64,000 nt of DNA, from positions 1,116,001 to 1,180,000 of the forward strand of contig JAQSEB010000054.1 of assembly GCA_030063045.1 (NCBI GenBank). The letters are read 5' to 3'. Source of the DNA: Pratylenchus scribneri. Lineage: Eukaryota > Nematoda > Chromadorea > Rhabditida > Pratylenchidae. The notes beneath the pieces were generated by a model that saw nothing but the letters and a program-made list of their open reading frames with translations, did no database searches and was not told the origin of the DNA. Numbering within the stretch: the first letter of the stretch is position 1; each line of letters starts with the position of its first letter. Shown here in pieces: positions 61,135 through 64,000 of the stretch. The translations under genes were made by a program, and so were the position numbers.

Positions 61135-64000
61135 ATGATGATGAATGAGAAGATGGCTGAAGAACAAATTGATCCGGAGCCAATTAATCCAGGAATGGAG
61201 ATTGAGAAATACACATTCAAGAGTTGCGTAATCAAAGTGAAGGAATTATACGAGGTTTACATATTTTAGTCCAAACTCCAATCATAAATTTAATCATCAA
61301 TTTAGAAGTCGGAAAATATGTTGGACAATATGGTCAAATTGGATGTTATTCAACAATGTCTGCGCAAATATTTATATGATGAGGATCTTCCGGATGTGTT
61401 TGAAGGATTTCTTCACCTCATTTGCTATTTGGATACAATCACCACACGGCTTGCCAAACAATATGATCTCTCTCTCGTCAAAATATTGCTCAATTCGTAT
61501 CATGATTTCTTGAAGGAACATGAAGAATTAAAAGAAAGTATTCTCGAATTCAAGGACGCAGAACTCATAGTAAAATTGCATGTAACTTTTAAGTTTAATC
61601 TTAACATAATTTCAGACAAAAGCTCTACGAATAATAACCGGGTTGAAATTTAAACATGCACAAATGATCTCAATAATTTTCCAATTGAAAAATGCATCTA
61701 TGACACCATATGCCGTGAAAATGATTAATGAAATTATTGAAAAGGACGATTATCCAAAAGCAATTCAATGGATGGCTTTGCTCAATCTTCGCAATCAATT
61801 TCCCTTTGAAAAGGTAAAAATACTTACAAATTAAATAAATTTTTGTTCTTTTAAGACCATTGGCCATCTTATCATTGAAAATAATATTGGAATGCTGGAC
61901 ATTTTTGTTGGAGATGAAGAATACCGAAAGAAGCATTTGGTTAAATATTTGGATAAATTGATTGGGTATCATTTCAAGCATCAGTCAGCACCAACCGAAT
62001 TGGAAAATAAACTAATCGCCGAACACAAAAAACTTCAAAAGGTTTAGTAATTTAATGTTTGATTCATAAAAAAATTTTTTAGTTGGCCAGACGTTATGTG
62101 AAAAATTACAATCTCAAAGACAGCGAAGTTCCCAATTTGATGAATTCCTCTGCATATGAAGCATTACTTTTCCATCACTACGCTTGGCAAAATGGAGAAA
62201 AGTCATGGGATCATTTTGTTGAAATGGCATTGGTAATCATTTAAAGGAAAAATATTTAATTTAAATTATTTATTTTAGAGCGCAATCGCTGATCGAGCTG
62301 AAATTCGGACCCAATATTTTGAATTCCTTTTTAACCGAGGATTTGCGGACAAAGCTTTACATTTGGCTCAATTGATACATTTGAAAGAATCAGATTATCC
62401 TCTACGATTGCGAAACTTCATTGAACAAAATCCAGAAATGTCTTCAAACATCCGTGACAAAATTAAAAAGTAATTTTTATTTAAATTAATTATTCCAATT
62501 CTAACAAAATTTAGTAATAATGAAATCAAACGGAGGAATGAGGAAATTGATTCGGAGAATGTTTGCAAATTGGATGATGGAACACCAATCATTTTGGTTG
62601 ATGACAGAGAAGCATTTAATGATTTGATCGAAGTTCTCACCAAAATAACGAAGAATAAAAAAGAACTCATCGGAATTGATGCGGAATGGAGGCCACATTT
62701 TTTGTCGGCAACGGAACGGTAATATTTTCAAAATTATCATCGTAAAATTTAAAATTAAAGAATTTCAATCATTCAAATTGCCATTTCCTCTGCCGTTTAT
62801 ATTGTTGATGTTCTTTGGTTGGAAGAAAGGATTTTCATAACGGAAGAAGAATGGATTAAATTTTTCCAAACATTGTTTTGCAATGAAACAAGGAAAATTG
62901 GTAAAATTTATTCATTTTTATAAAAATACATTAATAATATTTAGGCTACGATATTCGAAATGATATTCGGGTGATCAAAAGCACATTCCGATTTGTTGAA
63001 AATATTTTGAAAAACTCAAAACATATTATTTGCTTATACAAATTGCTCCAAGAGGTTTATTTTGTCATCAATAATTTTTAAATTATTATTTTAGGTTCAA
63101 CTTTTGCCGAGTGCATCATTACTTGTTTTTGGAGGTAAATATAATTCAATATATTTTTCGTATATTTAATTTATTTAAGCGGATCCACCGAAAAGATTGG
63201 GATTGTCGGATGTCGTGGAACATTTTTTGAATATCAAATTGTTGAAAACGGAAAGGATTGGAAATTGGTGCTTGCGACCATTGAGGATGGAGCGTATGTT
63301 TAAATTCATTTATTTTAATTAATTTAAATCTTAGAGAAGAAATATGCAGCGATGGATGCTTTTTCATTGGTTAAAATTTATCGCAAAATTGCTCCGGAAT
63401 TTAGAAGGTAAAATATTTCTTTTCAAATAATTAATTATATTTAATTGAAATTTAGGCTCAGACAAGACCAACAATTGGCATTGCAAGAATGTGCCATTGT
63501 CAAAATTATCCCAGAAGAAAAACAAATGCCTCGCATTGCGATGGTTGCTGATGGACAATATATTTCAAAAAAGGAAGGAGAAGAGGATTTTACTACAAAT
63601 ATTCAGGTTTATATTTCCATTTATTTCATTTTTATATTCTTTTTAAATAGAAAGTCTCGGATGAATTATTGAATACTGCCGCAACATTAAAATCAGTCGA
63701 TGATGTTCGTTTTGTCGTGGATTCAATGCTTTTTGGGTAAAAAAATAATTTTAAATTCTGAAATATAATTTTATTTTTAGATTGGGAATTCATTTGCGTA
63801 AATGTGGATTTGACACTCGATTGATGGCCAATAGATCGGAAATTGTTGATTTTTGTAAAAAGGAAGAAAATAGTGATTTTGTGGTGTTGAGTACCGGAAA
63901 AGGTCATAAACAGGTTGGTTTTGGATTTTTGACCGAATTTAAATTAATTATCCCTCCTCCTCCTTTTCAGCTTGAAACTTCTCTTGGTCCGACTAGATGC
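61135..64000 (+). CDS. mut-7: MUT-7-like 3'-5' exonuclease, 5' part
   Basis: Cut by the window end. Exons 61135-61254, 61306-61581, 61616-61813, 61856-62041, 62083-62232, 62279-62469, 62515-62718, 62761-62900, 62945-63054, 63095-63134, 63180-63293, 63335-63407, 63456-63606, 63651-63736, 63781-63913 and 63971 onward give about 734 residues. The first 400 residues are helical, as in MUT-7. A DEDD exonuclease domain follows: ELIGIDAEWRP (ExoI), GYDIRNDIRVIK (ExoII) and KYAAMDAFSLVKIY (ExoIII). The start of a Mut7-C domain is visible (DSMLFGLGIHLRKCGFDTR). In C. elegans MUT-7 acts in mutator foci in RNAi and transposon silencing. Three ATGs in a row (61135, 61138, 61141) leave the start slightly open. 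Confidence 0.88.

Overview
This window is nuclear DNA of a nematode. The genes are intron-rich with many 35-60 base introns, the proteome is animal (L1CAM, sidekick, cadherin, TFIIB, NDUFAF3), and two families are nematode-typical: an expanded patched-related (PTR) transporter and a mut-7-type exonuclease. The DNA is AT-rich. About eleven introns begin with GC instead of GT. From memory, raised GC-AG use has been reported for potato cyst nematodes, so a plant-parasitic tylenchid is plausible, but that is inference. All exon models below were read by eye. For most of them the exon lengths sum to an intact reading frame, which is the main support for the splice sites.

Layout. 1-5426 (+): 3' part of a sax-7/L1CAM adhesion gene. 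6581-7455 (+): a small secreted Ser/Thr-rich protein. 8075-8494 (+): a small secreted peptide precursor. 9410-10787 (+): NDUFAF3, followed after 172 bases by TFIIB (10960-12619, +), a possible operon. 13271-19038 (-): a PTR protein in 16 exons, including an 11-base microexon. 20170-20641 (-): a second small peptide precursor. 24567-37000 (+): the whole sidekick (rig-4) gene in 31 exons. 37343-39199 (-): a secreted protein of unknown function. 42193-45103: a complete Mutator-like (MULE) transposon with an open transposase. 45433-56817 (-): a cadherin gene with an unrelated + strand gene (48335-51942) nested in one intron. 57218-59584 (-): a protein with two VWA domains. 61135-64000 (+): the 5' part of a mut-7-like 3'-5' exonuclease, cut by the window end.

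Mobile and repetitive DNA shapes the gene structure. Three families of 250-350 base non-autonomous inverted-repeat elements (called A, B and C here) recur 5 to 11 times each, mostly inside introns. Several sax-7 and sidekick introns are little more than one family B copy plus splice sites. Three minisatellite arrays of one family, based on AATTCCGCCTGGCGAACTTAG, all sit in introns (PTR, sidekick, nested gene). Smaller single elements include a hAT-like MITE with an 8-base duplication inserted into a family C copy, and a palindrome that forms an intron of TFIIB.

Several genes share a theme: three encode large neuronal or epithelial adhesion proteins (sax-7, sidekick, cadherin), and two short genes look like secreted peptide precursors. 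The MULE and a gene of the transposon-silencing MUT-7 family lie 16 kb apart, but nothing in the sequence links them functionally.
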